64,000 nucleotides of DNA. Source: Adiantum capillus-veneris (lineage: Eukaryota > Streptophyta > Polypodiopsida > Polypodiales > Pteridaceae). Both the position numbers and the translations under genes were made by a program. Shown here piece after piece: positions 61,254 through 64,000 of this stretch; the first letter of the stretch is position 1; every line of letters starts with the position of its first letter. The notes below the pieces were generated by a model. It searched no databases. It saw nothing but the letters and a program-made list of their open reading frames with translations, and was not told the origin of the DNA. The DNA is taken from positions 90,690,587-90,754,586 of the forward strand of contig CM043966.1 of assembly GCA_014529385.2 (NCBI GenBank). Reading direction: 5' to 3'.

Positions 61254-62705
61254 CTAGCTATGACTTGGGTTCGAAGCCGTAGATGCACGAATTTTAGGGA
61301 AATCCTTACTGTAGTGATCCTTCATATCAGGGCAATGACGGCAGGGAGGAGACCCTTCGGGCGGAGGGCATTTGCTTTGGTAATGACCATATTCCCCGTA
61401 TCTGTAGCACAAAATGGGCCGATTCACTGCACGAGTCGAAGGACGAGGTGGTCCTTGCTCCATGGAGTTGGAGGTGGAGGCATAGAAGCTGTGAGGTGGT
61501 GAGGGGGCAAGGGTATGAGAAAAGCTCTGAGAGGGAAAAGTGTTCTGCATACCTTGCATAGGAGGGGTTGTCCGCAAAGGTGGCATATGGTGTGGATGGC
61601 CACAGGGAGAACCCATGTTGGATGCAGGTGCTGGCCCTTGCTGAAGAGAAGGACCAAGACTTTGTTGTATTTGTCGCAATCCCTTGAGGTAGTAACAATC
61701 CTTGTCCTCATGTCCAGATTTTTCACAGAAGTGACAATAAACCCGAAGGGGGCATTCTTGTGGAGGGTGCCCTGGAGAGCGGCATGAGCTACACCAAACC
61801 GTAGCCTTAGTCTCTTGCTGACACTTGAGCTCTTCTAGCTCGCGTTTAATTTGTTCGAATGCCTCATGATGTGGAGGCTTCTCTTGTCTAAGAGAGAAGG
61901 ACCTCTCCTCTTGAAGAGCTCGCTGTAACTTTAGGGCTTCCAGTTCCCTGCGTAAAGAAGTTAAAGGATCAGAAGGACTTTCCAAAAACACAGAGGGGGT
62001 CTCTATGTGAGGGGGGTTGGTGAACAGCTTCTTAGCCCCCTCTATCCTCATAGCAGCTGCGATGAACTCCTCCAGAGTGGCGTCGGGTCGGAGACTCTCT
62101 CGTAGTTTTTGCTGAGAACTTTTGGGAAGCGCCTTCTCTACCCACTTCTTAACCATAAATTCACCTGGTTGCTAGGGAAGCTTGGCAACCAGAGACTTGG
62201 TTTTTGTCATAAGTTCTGCAAAATTCTCCTCTAGCTGGAGCACCATGTTGGCTAACTCATCCAACACCTTCTCCTGGTAGTCACCGGGCCTGAAAGCTGC
62301 ACAGAATTGTTTCCTTAAGACTGCCCAGGTTGCAAAATGGTTCTCTGCAAACTGGCTGTACCATTTGTCTACTAAGACATCCAAGGTGGATGGAAAGAGT
62401 ACCAAGTAAGCATCTTCCCTGTTAAGACCACGACCCCTACAGAGAGATACAAACCTCCTTGCATGGTCGTCAGCATCTTCTGAAGAGAGTCCTTTGAATG
62501 TAGGGAACTTGATGTTTACCTTAGCCAAAACGCTAGCCAACGGCTCCATGGCCCCTTGCTGAGCCTGTAGCATAGTAGCCTCTAGCAGAATAGGAGAGAG
62601 CTTTACTAGAGAAGGTGATCTGGAAGATCTGGAAGCGGATGAAGGAATGGGTGATGTATGTGGAGGGATAGGTGATGAGGTTGATGGACTTCTACTCGGT
62701 ACCAA
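61254..62705 (-). pseudogene. Gypsy-3 gag with several zinc knuckles
   Basis: The frame at 62172-62705 gives the capsid domain (KFPTFKGLSSEDADDHARRF, VDKWYSQFAENHFATWAVLR, FRPGDYQEKVLDELANMV). One break later, 61254-62156 continues with LRESLRPDATLEEFIAAAMR. Four Cys/His clusters follow: CSSCRSPGHPPQEC and CHFCEKSGHEDKDC are canonical CX2CX4HX4C, CYRYGEYGHYQSKC has Tyr for the second Cys, and CRHCPDMKDHYSKD is degenerate. Most plant gags have one or two knuckles. A Gln/Pro-rich segment lies between knuckles two and three. Confidence 0.82.
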
Positions 62706-63161
62706 AGTTCATCTTCTGTTGTAGTGCTTCAGAGGGCTCAATAGTACGCTTTGACGCTCGACTGACCGCCTTGTATGTGTCATGCAGTGACCACCAATCC
62801 AACCAACCTTCGGGCAAGACAACCTTGAGCTTGCTGGCTGCAGACTGGTCTAGACTCTACTAGACCAGGCAAGTAACTACACCAGGCTGGACCAGGGACG
62901 AGGAGGACTAGACCAGGGTCAAGGAGGTCTAGACCAAGGACGAGGACAGGTTGGACCAAGGCAAGAGAGGACTAGACCAATTGGACCAGGCGAGAGGGGA
63001 ATAGACAGTTGGACCAGGCTATAGGAGAACCGTGCAAGGCAAGGTCGGCGAAGATAGGCAAGGTAGGCGAAGCTAGATAAACCTAACTAGCTTCAAGATT
63101 TGCACCTCACAGAGTGAGATTTCAGTTGAGGTCCCACCATGATCGCCAAAATGAGAGCACC

Positions 63162-63734
63162 CATAGCGCGGATAATGTGTCGTGCTCTATACAGTGGGTA
63201 GTCCTCAGTGCAATGTGCGTGACAATCTCACTCAAACAGACTGAATCTCCCTCAAACAGATTGAACAGAAAGGAACAATAGACATCAACAAAGCTCGCAA
63301 AGACACAACAGCATACCAGAACATATGACTCGACTATCTCAAAGACTGATACAGACTCTGGCGTGGCAGCACACTCAGCTCCAGCCCAGGACTCACAGGT
63401 ACAAGGGGGTGTCAAAGCTCAAATGTGCAGGGATGGTGAAGACGTGCTCTGTGTCAAGACTCACTCTAGACCACTCCGTACAAGATCAGAGGTGAAGAAG
63501 ATGATAACATCACCAACCGCTATTACTCATATGTACCACCATAAAGAGCCACCAACGGCTCATAAATGTTAGCCATGTGGTGACTTGGCTACGAGGTCCA
63601 CTAGACCACTGTCGGTACCCTGCCACGTGTCACTCCCCAACCCAGAGGGTCCATCCAATGTCCGTCCAGTGTGAACCAGCCTAGACCAACTGTCCTAACT
63701 GTGTCCTATGAAAGTGACACTGTAGCCTGCTACA
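63162..63734 (-). repeat. Gypsy-3 5' LTR (573 bp)
   Basis: Sister of the 58196 LTR. Its inner edge is mutated (CATAGC where TGTAGC is expected). The adjacent minus strand reads TTTTGGCGATCATGG, a likely primer-binding site starting TGGCGATC. The tRNA was not identified. Confidence 0.9.
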
Positions 63735-63739
63735 CTATG

Positions 63740-63934
63740 ATAAAAACACCAACATGAATTGTAGAGCTATTCTCACTGCAGAGAAACTCAATGCCTTCCA
63801 AATTCTTTCCAGCACACTTGATTGTCCATGGTAGAAGTTCCATTCTTTTGTGCAATGATCCATTGCACATATCCCCTAGTGATCTCACAAATTGGCTTTT
63901 TCTCCTCTGTTTTTGTCGTAGGAGATTTAGCCAT
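63740..63934 (-). pseudogene. Unidentified host coding remnant, upstream half
   Basis: An ATG at 63934 opens MAKSPTTKTEEKKPICEITR. A frame shift then leads to LPWTIKCAGKNLEGIEFLCS and STIHVGVFII at the Gypsy-3 edge. After removal of Gypsy-3 and one CTATG copy, this runs in frame into DTTHKSLTSSG at 58190. The family is unknown. Confidence 0.4.
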
Positions 63935-64000
63935 TGCGTATAGCTTGTGAAGAGAGATTCTTAGATCTCAATTGTAATGTTATAATGAGACTTACATTCA

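Overview
This window looks like nuclear DNA of a land plant with a large, repeat-rich genome. It is built mostly from nested LTR retrotransposons of both plant superfamilies (Ty1/Copia and Ty3/Gypsy), with a LINE fragment, a probable CACTA-type transposon end, a small inverted-repeat DNA transposon and many long GA, GT, TTC and GC/GT microsatellites. Supporting details are a primer-binding site complementary to plant tRNA-Asp, another resembling initiator tRNA-Met, a Gypsy pol with a second (plant Tat-type) RNase H, and a chromodomain-bearing chromovirus. The species cannot be fixed from the sequence. I see no rRNA or tRNA gene, no CRISPR array and no intact single-copy gene.

Layout. 1-7484: broken Copia fragments and microsatellite-rich filler. 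7485-18201: a non-coding LTR element (LARD-like) with 962-bp LTRs, into which a 5'-truncated Copia element (12016-16346) is nested. 18202-24434: a decayed minus-strand Copia element with gag, protease, integrase, RT and RNase H remnants. 24722-26655: a LINE with ORF1 and endonuclease, cut off by a putative CACTA end. 27240-28634 and 38719-39942: broken genes of the FCP1/NIF-type HAD phosphatase family. One of them is split by Gypsy-1 (28635-38718, minus strand, about 10.1 kb). 40210-47301 and 56616-57140: a degenerate minisatellite whose core is a near-perfect palindrome around CCCTAGGG. It is interrupted by Gypsy-2 (47302-56610, a chromovirus with an exact 5-bp target duplication). 57480-64000: an unidentified, coding-like host pseudogene split by Gypsy-3 (58196-63734, exact 5-bp target duplication), a short non-autonomous element with gag and protease but no RT or integrase.

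The retroelement genes encode the usual replication cycle (gag particle, protease, integrase, RT/RNase H), but almost every copy has stops, frameshifts or deletions. Gypsy-1 is the best preserved: a 1069-residue open frame, with only single TGA stops breaking the rest of pol. No operons or co-regulated gene sets are visible. The most unusual structures are the palindromic minisatellite tied to a segmental duplication of a HAD-gene exon, the short gag-protease element with multiple zinc knuckles and a G-rich internal minisatellite, a 1.38-kb in-element gag duplication, and a diverged block shared by the leaders of a Copia and a Gypsy element.
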